A stretch of DNA of 64,000 bases from Lutjanus erythropterus (lineage: Eukaryota > Chordata > Actinopteri > Lutjaniformes > Lutjanidae): contig CM034595.1 of the NCBI GenBank assembly GCA_020091685.1, positions 42,401,351 to 42,465,350 on the forward strand. The letters are read 5' to 3'. The notes under the pieces are model-generated. The model did not search any database and had not been told where the DNA came from. It saw only the letters and a program-made list of their open reading frames with translations. The first letter of the stretch is position 1. Each line of letters opens with the position of its first letter. Position numbers and translations under genes: made by a program. Below, piece by piece: positions 47,841 to 59,870 of the stretch.

Positions 47841-49260
47841 AATGAAACCAGCAACTTTCCCTTCAGAGTCCTCTCACATCTGGGCAGCTGCCACCCGTGT
47901 TCAGCTGACGCTCTCCACACGCAGTAATGTACAAAGTGACATTAAGCTGCCACAGCTGATGGGAGAGTTCACACCAGACAGTAATTACACTTCTGGGCTG
48001 TTTTCTTTCGCCCAGCTGACTGACATCCCATTAACATCTGGAGGCGTGTGCGCTTTGGAGGCGCCGCTGCGGGTCAGCTTTTATTGTTCTGATTGGCTCT
48101 CATCTCCACTGTCCTCCTTGGCGGTGCGCAAATGAGGATTAATAGTGTTTCATTTGAGAGGTGAGCTTGTGGAGTACTTCTGTTTCAAATATTCAAAGAG
48201 GAGCTGAATAGAAAGGCGAGGAGGAAAAAGGCAGAGAAATCCACACTTCAATTTGAATTCCTGCTGAGGTGATCAGAGGAACAAAAATCAGAGAATCCAG
48301 TGGTTCTCGTGGATAAAGCCAGGCAGGAGACAAGTGTTAGTCTTCACAGGAATCCTTGTTAATCTTTAAAAGGTGAGCAATTATAAAAGAGCTACTGAAG
48401 AAAGTTGCAAAGGCTAACCACAAAACCAGAGCGAAAAAAGTGGCTGAGCATTCCAGATTTAGACGAGACGTCTGTCTTTTAGCTCTTGGGCATCTTTCTG
48501 AGACAAATTACTTTCAGTAGTCAATAGCCTGTAATTAAAATATACCCACTTGATGGAGAGGCAACAGTGTCTCTCTGTTTAGTTATGGGTTGGAAAGATT
48601 AATTCTGGGGTGTATAACCCTTGTAATTTTCCAAGTGCTGTTTATTGTTTTCAGAGGAAAAAAAAAAGTGCAGACGATTGAAACGTCTCAGCTCAAGGTC
48701 TGCTTTGATTTGTTTACACTTCACACACATTTGGTTCTCTTTTTTGTGCTTTACACGTGCCCTCTTTATGCTTCGGCAAGATAGATGCACATTATCAATT
48801 TGCATTAATGTTTTGGAACTAATCCACAGCTCTCACACGTCGCCACTGCATCAATAATCTCCTCTGTGTTTGAATGCAGGGGTCAGGGTTCGCTGCTTTT
48901 GAATCAACAGAATCATAAATATTGGCACAACCAGCTGGATGACAACATGTTAAAAGATGGAGTCTAAAAAGTGTCTTCTGGAGAGGGGTCATCATTAGCT
49001 GCCCTCCTCTCCTCCTCTCTCACACTCTCATTAAGATGAGACTCAGCGGTCCCCCTTGTGGCCAAAGCGACAACTGCAGCACATGTGGGCTCTCGGAGGC
49101 AGCAACATGAATTTTTTTTGGATAAAACACAGGCTGCATTGAAATCACCAGCTGTTGTCTGTAATGATGAAAACATCCCTAACTTAGCATGAATTTATAA
49201 TTATGCAGAAAGCAAATTTGAATCTCTTTACTGGAACTTTTCAATTCCCATTCAGTCTCC
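47840..49260. promoter_or_regulatory. Candidate conserved non-coding blocks
   Basis: Unique DNA with mixed composition, including GCCACAGCTGATGGGAGAG, GGATTAATAGTGTTTCATTTG and GTCAATAGCCTGTAATTAAA phrases. A 97-codon ATG frame at 47842-48135 has no recognisable domain and no splice support, so it is not called a gene. Confidence 0.28.
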
Positions 49261-50545
49261 CAGGAGAGAGCTGGTGTGAATCATATGCAGAGATTGTGTG
49301 TTTGTGTGAGTGTGTGTGATTTTTTTTGTCTCTCCCCGTTCTTTTTTTTTTTTAAATGCAGATCTCAGATGCTTCATAATGAAACTTTTTGTGGAGTCCC
49401 AAAACCACAACAAATGAACTTTTCTGAGAAGTATTTGTGCATATCAGCTTACAATAAGAGCTCCAGTCCTTCTGTATCCTCTCTGTTAAATAAACTCAAT
49501 GTGGACAATCAGAATCATTTTCATGATTTCATCTCCTTCAGCTCCCACCTTCTGTTGTCTCGTGTCAGCTTCTTTTAGCTCTTTTTTTCTCCCACTAATT
49601 CTATTTTCAATGGGACGTGTAAATTAAGTGTAAATGTAAATGGATCAGTGTGTTATTTATGCTAAACCCGGTAAGAGAAACACATTCTTATTGTAAGTAA
49701 ACAGCTGCATTACCTGTGGGCTCCTGCACACCTGCTAGTGCAGAGCAGTTAGCCTGTGTGCAGATGCAAACTGTCAATCATTTCACACACATGCACACAC
49801 ACACATTTGCACAAGCGAACAAAGGCATACACACAACAAATGAGTATAAATGCGTGCAAGGGCACACACAAATGCAAAAGCACACACATGCCACAAATAA
49901 AAATGTGCACATACTCACTCACATACTGTATGTAACCACATGTGCAGGAGCTGCTCACACACACACGATGGACACATGATAAAATCAAACAATGGGAAAA
50001 GGTGTTCATTCTTATTTCATATTTTTTTCTAATTTGAAAATCTATTGTAGGAAACATTAATATAAACCATGCAGAGGTAGGTATCAGCATGCAGAGACTT
50101 CATTGATTGTAATATGTTCTTCATTAAAACTATTTAATTTAATTCAATTTACTCTCTTGAAACTCGAGATTTTTCCCGTCTAATTTCAGAATTTGTCAGG
50201 AGAGAAAAAAAAGGTGTCTTATATTCTGCACTTTTCATGCAGCAGTCAACACACTTACAGCTGAAAATCAATTAAAATAGCACAAATACATTTAGACACT
50301 GTGAGGGCGAAAATAAAAGCTTTTTTTCTCTCCGTTATCTGTCACTGTCCTCTGTGCCTCGGCTGATTCTGCCTCAGGCATGTGTTCTTAAAGATGTCCA
50401 AGAAAAGGAGAAGAAGAAGGAAAAAAAATAAAATAAATAAAATTATTCTGCTCTCCACGTAACTTTTTGGACAAATTTGCATTCCTGAAGCGTAGATTTT
50501 TATTTTTTGGAGAGGCCCGCGGTAGGATTTTTAAATGTGGCGGAG
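49260..50545. other. Intergenic DNA, CA-rich patch, nothing recognised
   Basis: It contains imperfect CACACA/ATGCAAAA-rich DNA at 49786-49980 and A-rich patches near 50400-50445. No gene or repeat family assigned. Confidence 0.4.
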
Positions 50546-50548
50546 AGG

Positions 50549-50549
<1 letters not shown>

Positions 50550-50598
<49 letters not shown>

Positions 50599-50601
50599 TG
50601 T

Positions 50602-50692
<91 letters not shown>
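50550..50692. repeat. (GT)n microsatellite, ~143 bp, three interruptions
   Basis: The longest dinucleotide tract in the window: GT repeats broken by one extra G and two AT steps (about 50591, 50606, 50652). It lies about 300-700 bases upstream of a CpG-rich candidate promoter. All open frames over it are artefacts. Confidence 0.98.
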
Positions 50693-50693
<1 letters not shown>

Positions 50694-50979
50694 CCGGAAT
50701 TAAAAGTTGCAACACACAAAAAAGCAACAGCTTGCATTGATAAAATAAAAGTGAGTCTGGTTCAATAATGATGCATTAAAAATGTTCACTGCCGGATAGT
50801 CAGAATAATAATTATTTCCCACTAAAAGCCTTGTTCAGATTGGAGAAATTAATGGGAAAAATAGCTGTCGGCAAACACAGCATGAGAACAGACTGCAGTA
50901 TTAGCCTCTCTTTCAACAAGCATTGTCAAACTTAATTATTCTTGAAAACTTTTTTTTATTATTATTATTTTTGCGCACT

Positions 50980-51440
50980 TTCAGACAAATCAGTTTGCAG
51001 CTCTTTATGTCGGTCAGAGCATCAGACTGTGTAGCCGACCAGACTCTGAGACTACACCGGGCTGTGTGGTTTCACATTCGGCTCAGGTGTGCGGGGAGCA
51101 GCGCTGGCAGGTTGCCCTCCGCTGTTAAAACAACACGCTTTGACTCTATATGGAGCAAAACGTGCGCCGCTGCGCGCAATCGACTATTTACCAGACTTTT
51201 TCCCCTCTTCTTCTTCTTCTTCTTGACATGCAAACATGTGGCGTGTAAATATGAAAATGAATGAGTGTGAGAGCTCTCCTGGCACTGACTCCTCTCTCTC
51301 TCTCCCTCTCCGTGTCCCCGGAGAGCAGCGCGTCGGAGAGGAGCGGCTGTAAAAACCAAAGTGGGGCAATGAGACAAGCTGCGCCACAGCTGGCAAATCA
51401 TCGATTTGAGCATCAGAAACGGGGAGGGGCGGTTCGTTTA
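50980..51440 (+). promoter_or_regulatory. Candidate CpG-rich promoter (rightward)
   Basis: CpG-dense sequence (CGTGCGCCGCTGCGCGCAAT at 51159-51178, GAGCAGCGCGTCGGAGAGG at 51322-51340) with a GC box GGGGAGGGGCGG at 51421-51432, inside an otherwise AT-rich desert. A CTT repeat (51207-51225) and CT-rich DNA follow. It precedes an exon-like segment ending in a rightward donor. The direction is inferred from that donor only. Confidence 0.42.
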
Positions 51441-51781
51441 CCTGCCACCCTCTCAAAGCAGCCCTCCTCACATGCCGCCACTCTCCTCTCCTCTACTTCA
51501 CCCCCGCAGCCCGCAGCGCACGGTTGCTCACATTTCTTGCGCTCCCATCCGCCGAGTGCGCTCCCCCAACTTCAGCCTCCGCCGGTGCGGTTTCTACAAG
51601 ACGACTCCCCCCCCCTCCTCCTCCTCCTCTTCTTCAACCATAGGACTTTTGACTTTTTAAAGCAGTTTTTTCCTCCCACAGAGCAATCGCCTATTTTTGG
51701 ATCTCTCGCCGTGGAGCAGTGACAAGAGGTTGTTCAACTTTTGATGGAAAACAAGAGGTCGGGCGACTGCTGACTTTAAAG
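51340..51781 (+). other. Candidate 5' non-coding first exon (possibly satb2)
   Basis: CpG- and CT-rich sequence passes into TGACAAGAGGTTGTTCAACT and ends CTGACTTTAAAG|GTACGGT, a good splice donor at 51782. Stops interrupt the frames near the donor, so it would be untranslated; the 153-codon ATG frame at 51261-51722 ends within it and is low-complexity (Ser, Pro, Leu). In mammals MAIP1 is near SATB2, and an exon pointing away from maip1 would have the expected SATB2 orientation. No SATB2 coding exon is present to prove it. The left boundary is a guess. Confidence 0.3.
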
Positions 51782-54400
51782 GTACGGTCCCGTAGTGTGC
51801 ACTGTTTGTCCTGCTGTCATTCTGTCACTTGCTTCTCTTTTATTTTCAAGTGCATCTGCATTTGTTTTAAATTTATTTTACCGCATGACTCATAAAATAA
51901 GGTGCATCTTCTTTTAGATGTAGAAGGATGAGTGACTCGGATCTAAAACGATTTAAAAGCAATTTCCTCTAAATCACTTAAAACCCACACAGGCCAAAAA
52001 AGAAGCTTAATATTTCACACATTTAAAAAGAAAAATACAGGATGAACGTCTTGTTAATGTTAAATATAATCGCTCGCATCCAGAACTTTATTTCGCCAGC
52101 GAGTTAGAAATGTGCAGAAACGGGCCTGTGTCATTTCTGCACGGATAAGCAAAGCACTCGTGATATTGGCGGGGTTAAACACATCCATCTCCTCTAATTC
52201 ATTTAACAACTTATTCAGCACAGCGCAGCACAGGAGCAAGAAGTGATGCTGCCACCGCTGCTCCTGACCTGATGACTTTAGGAACATGCAGGGTGAATAA
52301 AGTTCCTGTAGTTTTTTTTTTTTTTTTTTTGTCTTAAATTCTGAAATATTTAGAGTCTTGTTTGGCTTATAATTTTAAAGCAGGCCTTTCACTTTCATTT
52401 TTACATATTATTTATGACGAGGTGTGTGTTGTTACCAAACCGCTGACATGTCTATTGGAAATGCTGCAGCTCAACTGCCCATCTGCTTTTACTACTTTTT
52501 ATTAGGCCATTAGAGCCACTTCATTTATTCTCTCCATATACTTAATATTTAATTACGTGTCAACTTGCTTCAACACTTTAATAGCTGTAGCATGAGACAC
52601 TTTGTCTAAGTAAAAAAAAAAAAGCCCAGCAAAGTAAAATAAAATAAAATAAATGTGTGTAGGGAAACAAACAGTTAATGAATTTATTGCTTTCTTTCTT
52701 TCTTTCTGCCTGACTTGGTGTGAGGCACTCAGATAGATGTGATGATACAGAAATGTTGTCCTTAATGCTGTTTGGTCTGCCGTGTGGCTTTTGTCACAGT
52801 GCTGATAAAGTAATTTCAGGTACAACCAGACCTGTGAGTGTGTGTGCAAGTGTGTGTGTGTGTGTGTGTGTGTGAAAGAGATAGAGAGCAGTTATGAGAA
52901 GATGTATTGCCATCTTTAAAAACTGCGTGGGCACTGATGTTCTGTGGTTTACAGGGTTTTAAAGGTTTTGCTCGTTGCTCCTTTAGAAAATAGCTGACAT
53001 TTCACACAGCAGCGTGGTCAGTGGCTTTCACTCTGATATTATTAATGATTATCAGCTCAAACACACTTATCTAACACAGAGTGTGTATTGTAGGTTTAGT
53101 CCTTCATAAAAAGGCTATTTGTTAATTTTAAGATAAAGTGCAGGGAAAAACAATAAAATCTGCAGATGAGGTTTGCATTAAATAAGAAACCTGATCAAAA
53201 AATACCCTGATATAATCGTCAGAGGTCAGTGTCACTGGTTGTTTATCGTCTTGCTGTTGTTGTCAGGCTGTGTGTGCTTTGCTCGCCCTGCTCACATGCG
53301 ATTATGAGGTCAAGCCTGGCAACTCTGCATGGGAAAAAACAGGTTATGGCACAGCACCGGTGAGTCTTCTCCTTTTATCTCTGCAGATCTGTGGCAGTTT
53401 AAGGTGCTGTGGCTTATCTGGTCAGTGCCTTTGACAGCAATGACACACAGCCCTTTTCCTGTCTCAGACTGCCATGTGTCACTTCTTGTAAAAAGTCCTC
53501 AGACAAGACGAAAGCCTCAACGGCAGCTTGTGAACGTTGAAGCAAAACTTCTCGGTTTTACTCCTCGCCTCTGAAGCTCCATTACAATTTTTTTTTATCA
53601 GTTTGTGGTTGCAAAAGTGGCACAGAAAAAAACACTCACATGCACATCCACGGTGACGGTGTGTTGTTTATCTGTTTGGCAAAATTTCTCCACGCAAACT
53701 TGTTTGGCAGGAATGATAAGAATCAGAGCATGAGGACGTCGGCGGCGGCGGCGGTGGCTGCAGCGCTGCGTATGACTGCCAGGTCACACAGATCCAGCAG
53801 TAAAGCCTAAACATCTGTCGCAGCTTATTAGTGTGTAATTAATTCCTTTGAATATGTTCTGTCGTGTTCACAGTTCTTACAATAACCCTGCTGTGATTTA
53901 CAATTAGGAAGCGATCCGGGAAAACACGTCAGTGTTTCCACCTTTCTACCTTTTGCCTCTTAAACTTACAGGTTGTTATACTCAGATATTTTCCACTCTC
54001 AGGATGGTTTTGTTTTCATTACCACTGATCAAAACTAGTGCACGCTGCATTTACTGTACTGTAGTAGCGTGATGGCAGGAAATCAGCTTGTAATGTTCAC
54101 AAACAGTTGTTTTCTTTTTCTTTTAAAGCCCAGCTGCACTATTTGCATGGCAGCTCCTTTAAATTGTCACTTCAGGTTGTCAGGTTGAAGGTGTGTTTGC
54201 AGGACAGGAGGGACGACGAGATCTGGGCACAGGGTTCAAAATCGAGTTTTTTGTCCACCGGCCAAATGGCTTGTGAGTGTTCAAATTTTACCATTGTTTT
54301 TTTCTGTCTGGTGAGTTAAACAAATCTCCCAGCCACTTGTATATTTTACCAGCATTTGGATGGTAGATTGTGCTCATTTTGATCCCTGTCTGTGCATCAT
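51782..54400. other. Putative first intron or intergenic DNA
   Basis: It holds T and A runs (52313-52330, 52611-52623), short TG repeats (52851-52874), and a CGG/GGC run at 53741-53755 beside a G+C-rich patch. Nothing resembles a coding exon of a known gene. Confidence 0.4.
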
Positions 54401-54403
54401 TAG

Positions 54404-54692
54404 TTAATGGTAGAATCGTTAGGATTTGTCCGAGCCGTTCATAAAAGCACCAGAGAGATAACTGATAGCTGTGTCTCATTCCCAGGATGTCACATGTCGA
54501 CATTTTGGGTTGCTAAAGTGTCCCGAGCACAGCAAAATAATGAGAAAATAAGGAAATACAGCCAGAGGGCAGAGTCTCTGCAGATACAGCCACCACTACA
54601 TGCTTCTAGAGGGTCATAAGTGATGTTTTAAATGGATTATGTTTATGAGTCTACATTTTTTAAGGAAAATCTTGCAAGTTATGCCTTTAAAA
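54404..54692 (+). repeat. Dispersed ~290-bp repeat, family C, copy 4
   Basis: It starts AATGGTAGAATCGTTAGGAT. It has GTCTCATTCCCAGGATGTCA, TAAAGTGTCCCGAGCACAGC, AATAAGGAAATACAG and CTAGAGGGTCATAAGTGATG, and ends TATGCCTTTAAAAC. It is the best-preserved copy. Confidence 0.75.
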
Positions 54693-54956
54693 CTCATGCC
54701 CCCCCCCAGTACAGACCAGATTAGTTAAGAACAATACAGCGGCTGCACGGTGGCGTGCCGAGCTCTCACTCAGTGTCACGTTAACAGACGCTGAAGAGCA
54801 GGTTGTCAGTAGACACAAAGTTTGTCCTGTGACCCTGAGAGACCAATTAGTGTGCACGTTGGAGAGGACAGCTTGTGATTTTTTTTTTTTTTTTGCTGTT
54901 GTTGTCTTTGCTGTGCATTCTGATCTGAAATGATATTAAGAATGCTTCACTACTTT

Positions 54957-55241
54957 TTAAAGGTAGAATCAGTAAAAATTGAGCTGTTTATAGAGATAGT
55001 TGGTAGTTGTGTCTCATTCCCAGGATGTCAAAAAACAAAATTTTTGTGCTGCTCAAGCGTCTGAAGCGCAGCAAAATAATAAGAAAATAAGGAAATACAG
55101 GCAGAAGGCTGGGTTCTCTGCAGGTACAGCCACTTCTATACACTTCTAGTGATGATTTGAAAAGGATTATGTATATATGAGTCATTACATTTCTGTTTTT
55201 GTTTGTTCTCTTTTTAGGAAAATGCTGATTAAGCATTTAAA
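54957..55241 (+). repeat. Dispersed ~290-bp repeat, family C, copy 5
   Basis: It starts TTAAAGGTAGAATCAGTAAA. It contains GTCTCATTCCCAGGATGTCA and AAGAAAATAAGGAAATACAG, and ends in a T-rich block then TTAGGAAAATGCTGATTAAG and CATTTAAAAT. It lies only about 265 bases after copy 4 in the same orientation. Confidence 0.72.
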
Positions 55242-55299
55242 ATTGAACTGACCACCAGTTTTATAGCTTAAAGGAAAATAAAAATGAGTAGAAAAAGCA

Positions 55300-57780
55300 T
55301 TGCCACACTAAAAAAAAGACACCTCTACATGTTTGCAGCAGCGGCCTCGTCTCAGTTTTGTGTTGTGCTTTGAATTCCCGCTGCCAAAAGATGCAGATTA
55401 TTAAAAACCCCTCCTGTTGAGTATTTGCTGGGAGTTTGGAGCTGGGCTGTGCCTCACTTTGCTGAGACTGATATCTCGGCTAAAACCATTAATCGTCTTT
55501 CTTTACCACCTCGATAATTATCGCTGTAGCAAAATAACAGCTCAGCAAACAGTGAAATTATACCTGTGGTAGGGAGCAGAGTAAATACCTGTTTAGCTGC
55601 CAGCAAATGTATTTATTAGACTGTCGCCAGTAAATAAGAGGCCTGTCTCGTTTTTTAATGTGTGGCTCTTTGGGGATTCCACCCCTCCACGCACACACAC
55701 ACACCCCCATCCCTCCTCTGTATGAAATAGCTCTGTTATGATTGCTAATAGAGCAGAAAGATAACAATGATTCCCAGCGTTTTTTTGATGACATGTTGCA
55801 ACTAGTTTGGAGAAAGAAAAGGTTGGTGTGTTAATAGGGACCGCTGCATTCCAGGGCTCAAAAATGTAAGAAAAGCCCCCCCTCCCGCCAGTTACAGACA
55901 TACCACCCTGGGTGAGTGCTTAGTGTGTGATTCAGGGAGTTACAGCTCATTTTGTCATTATCTGGAAAGTTCTTTATAAGAAAAAGAGTCGGGGGGAGAG
56001 ATGGGGGGGTTATGTTGTCCCGGCATGTTCGACTGCATTTATTCTGGCATATGCTTTGCATACTGTTGATCCAGATTCCTTGGCTTAGTGATGAAAGCGT
56101 CACATTGTTTTTGGGTCCTGACAATCAGCCCCGTTTGTCGGATGGGTTGGCGTGTCCTCGCCGGAAGATACAAAAAAAAAACCCAAAGTCCGTCATGTTG
56201 GTTTTGTCACGCTTTTACAAAATGACATCCCTCCTATGTTGGATTGTTTTTGTTGTTCTCGATATTTAGCGTGCTTCATGCTACCATGGCAAATATAATT
56301 TAGGAAAGCATATGCATCTAAGTTTTCACGATTCAAATCACATTATTACAGGTCTCAACGTATGTTGATTTTTTTTTATTTCTTGAGAGGAAAAAAACTC
56401 ATTGTCTTTTATTCCGATGCTTGTCTTTATCCAATCTGTGTAGGTTTTTCTGAATCCTTTGTTCAGAGGAAAAAAAAAGAGAGCGATTTAGAGGAAAGCG
56501 CATCCTGCTAAGATCAGGTTGTTAATACCCACCCACATACTCCAATGAAACAATTTCAACAGATACTGAATTCTCCCTCTCTCTCTCACACACACACACA
56601 CCCTTGCCTTATCAACTGTTTTGTTTGTCAGTGGCTGGATGATGCATCCTTTGACAAGGGATTAAAAATGCAAAGAAAAATATGTAGATAAAGACGCACA
56701 TCCTTAAGTCTGCACCTCTTATTCAATACTTCTGCCTAAGCCTCGATATTAAGAGCCGTTCTCCCCACACGCTCGCATCCCATCTCTCCTTTCATCTCGC
56801 TTCTCGCACACTGAGGCGAGTAACACCATCCCGTCACCTGCCTTCATTTCCTTAACACTCCCAAGAACTCCCCACAAGGCCGTGGTACCATGCCCTTCAC
56901 CGCCTCTCCCCCGGATCAGGAAAAAACCCAGCAGGACGCAGCAACCTTTCTCACCCCGTCAGTCTGTCCTCAGTCTGTTCAGTATCTCTTTCTCCCTCCT
57001 ACACACAAACACCCCTGTCTTTCTAACTCTATTAATTGTTTATTTGTTGCAATCCACGAGGCAGAAATTAGAGTTTAATTATTCGGTCATGTGGTGACCG
57101 GAGTACAGCGAGCGGTGACAGAAAAGTCATTTCTTTAAAACCAGCCCTGCATCTGATGCCCGTTGATTGTTCTATGACTAATTGGTTTTATAATTTGATA
57201 AAGGCGACGAGAGCGAAAGAGGGAGGGGGTGATAAACAGCGGTGGAGGGTCCTTGGGCCCCGTGAGGGATGCGGTTTTGAATCTTTAATGCAGATTCCTG
57301 TGAGCGAGACCGACACAGGCCTCAGCTGACCTGGCTCGGCGATAATGACGGCCGATGTCAACCTGAGGTGGGCTGCAGTGTCAAAGTTCATGCCGAGTTG
57401 CGGTCCCCGGGGGGGCGAAGCCTTGTTCGACACTGCACCAGTGCACGCCCGCCGCCACTGAGCGGATGCACAAGTGTCTGTGTGGCATGCATCTGCGTAG
57501 GAGTTGCATTGTGTACAGTGAACACCGCAAATCGTAAGGGTGGGTGTCGAGAACATGGGGCGTGAGTGGAGCGGTAGTTGTCTTTCACACATCACCAAGG
57601 GGGAGTAAAAACAACCTGATGTTTGTCTTCCATGGCGATGCAGAGACCCACCGAGGCCAAATGGCGTTAGGCCTTCCTGTCAGCAGACCTGAGGTGGAGA
57701 CCACTCCGCTCCGCTTCTATTTCTGTCGACTTCATGTGATTATAAAACAATTAAGCACTTAGGAGTCGACTCTCAGTTCA
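55300..57780. promoter_or_regulatory. Candidate conserved non-coding blocks
   Basis: A long stretch poor in repeats, with only a CA-like patch at 56586-56601. Motifs include AAACCATTAATCGTC, TCGATAATTATCGC, TCTATTAATTGTTTATTTG and GACTAATTGGTTTTATAATT (57177-57196). The short frames (136 codons on minus at 57188-57598) show no domain. Density of homeodomain cores and absence of repeats suggest enhancers, by inference. Confidence 0.3.
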
Positions 57781-59560
57781 TTACATCCCCCTTGTTCTTT
57801 CTTCCTCTCTTTTCTCCCTCCTCCCACACCGGAGCGCGGACATATGAAAATGTAGAAATCACCTTATTTCACATGTAATTGAAAGCCACACTCGCTGTAT
57901 GAGAGGCTAATGGAAAACATGAAACTAATCTGATTCGGAGGACACGTTCACAAAGGAATATTTAGTCTATCTGTGCTTACCTCGTAACCACTGATGAAGC
58001 AATGTTTCATGGTCCTCAGATGTCTCATGAGGGAACATTAATGAACCACTTAAACCCTGAACTCCATACAGAAGTGAACCTTGGTTTTGTTCAACAGTTG
58101 TGCAGAAAGATCAGTCACTGACAATTTTTATATATTTCACACTGAGTCTTTTGCAACCGCGCACTTTTTTTAAATGTGCATATTTATCTTATTTCAGCAC
58201 TCGCAATTTTATGATTGTCGCAGCCGTCTTTTCACTTAATGTAAAGCACATTGCCACAAACAAATGATTGCATTTCTGAGAAGTAAGGCCTGTAACAGAC
58301 AGCATGATACGCTCCATATATGTCAAATGTCTACACTTTCCGTACTGTTTTCTGTAGAAAATGTGATATTTTAGTTTAGTATTTTAGTAGTCTGTAACAC
58401 CTTTTGACAAATTTATTTGCCCCAAAACTCAAAATCTTCCCTTTTATCTAAATTAATTCATGATTAAAAATTAAATCAGAAATTAATAAATAAAACACTA
58501 TCTGCTTCTGCATCTCTTCAGTGCTTTTGTTTAGACAAGACATTGATTTCATTCTAACTACTCATTTAACTGCTTGTTGGTTTTGCACGGCATCTACTGT
58601 ACACCACCCTCGTTTTCCTTTTTTCACTGTACATGACATCTTGTCTCATTGAGTTTCATCTGTGCGCCCACACTGATGCAGGCGTGTTTTGACACGTTCC
58701 CCGACAGATTATTAAATCCTCTACAGCCTCTAATAATACTATTATGTTTATGTGTGTGTGTGTTTTTATTGTGGGAGACACTTGCAGAAAGAGCTCAAAG
58801 TCAAACCAGTGACAGCGCTTACCCCCGTGCCGTTTGTGTTCGCTCAGACTGGATGCGCAGACTAATTTGTATTAGTAATCCAAATAATCGTATTAATGCC
58901 CATTAGAAGCATCACGAGTGGCGAGCATGAAGACATCACAACACCTACGTACAGTAAGTGATGGCGCCGGCTTCGTCTGACACAGTAAATAAAGACACTT
59001 CTCGATGTTGAGCCAACAATGATGCGTTTTCTTATTCATATTTCACCCCTTTGTGTGTTGATTATTAGTCTTTTTGAAGAAATAGACATAATATTTAAGT
59101 CGTTCTGAGACGCAAACGTGCTTGAAAAAGCAGCAGGCCTGATGTGAAAGATGTGATAAGAGTGTTATGGTGAAAACATACAGTACCTGTGGTAATACAC
59201 AAAGAGCAGGTGAAATGTATCTGCGGTGTAATGCTATGACTCCTGACATTTAAATATGAGGTGTCTTTGTTGCAATTTAGCATCCAGTCTGTCGTGTTTC
59301 TCGTGTCATTTTTCATGTGTTCTTTACAAATGCAGCCAACAGGCACAAAATCTTGCCCGAACAATTACACATGTGTACATGCAGAGCGCACCACGTACTG
59401 TATCTCCCCGACACAAAGCCACACAGGCTTGTAAAAACCCACCTTGAACAGGGCTAAATCTGTATTCAGCACGTGATTATAACAGCACACAGCTAGTATT
59501 TTTAAACAGGCTTTCTGTGTTTCAAAACCCATTTTTTCCCTCTATTCTGTGTGATACAAA
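57781..59560. other. Intergenic DNA, nothing recognised
   Basis: No gene, RNA or clear repeat. A small GC-richer unique block lies at about 58780-58900. Confidence 0.4.
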
Positions 59561-59599
59561 ACGGTATATGTTAATTGATAATCAGCAGTGTTGATTCAG

Positions 59600-59870
59600 T
59601 GGTGCATTCAGTGCAAATCTGTGCCCTTCTGGATGTCAGAGGGTTTTCACAGCCACGTCGGTGCCAACCTTGCTGGCAGTGCCGGCACCTGTTGGCGGTG
59701 CCAAGGCCTGGCAGGGGTTATCGATGCTCTCTGATGGTGCCCGACAATCACAGTGGAAATGACTGCGGCTGCTTGCGTCATGCCAGATAGAAAAGAGCAT
59801 TTGCCGACAATGGCTCGCTTTCACCGTCGCTCCTGTTTTCCGAACGCTGCTAACTGCGGCCAAGGAAAAA
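59600..59870. promoter_or_regulatory. Candidate element with clustered NFI-type half sites
   Basis: In about 80 bases there are GTGCCAACC (59661-59669), TTGCTGGCAG, GTGCCGGCAC and TTGGCGGTGCCAA (59692-59704), then GGCCTGGCAGGGG. TTGGC/GCCAA are NFI half sites; the paired one has 3-base instead of the canonical 5-base spacing. The block is repeat-free and GC-richer than its flanks. Confidence 0.35.

Noticed and set aside
51261-51722. 153-codon ATG frame in the CpG-rich block
   Set aside because: Low-complexity Ser/Pro/Leu peptide ending inside the putative untranslated first exon; best explained by base composition.
53341-53390. Adjacent GTGAGT donor and TCTCTGCAG acceptor
   Set aside because: They would define an intron under 40 bases, too short for a vertebrate; no coding frame is rescued.
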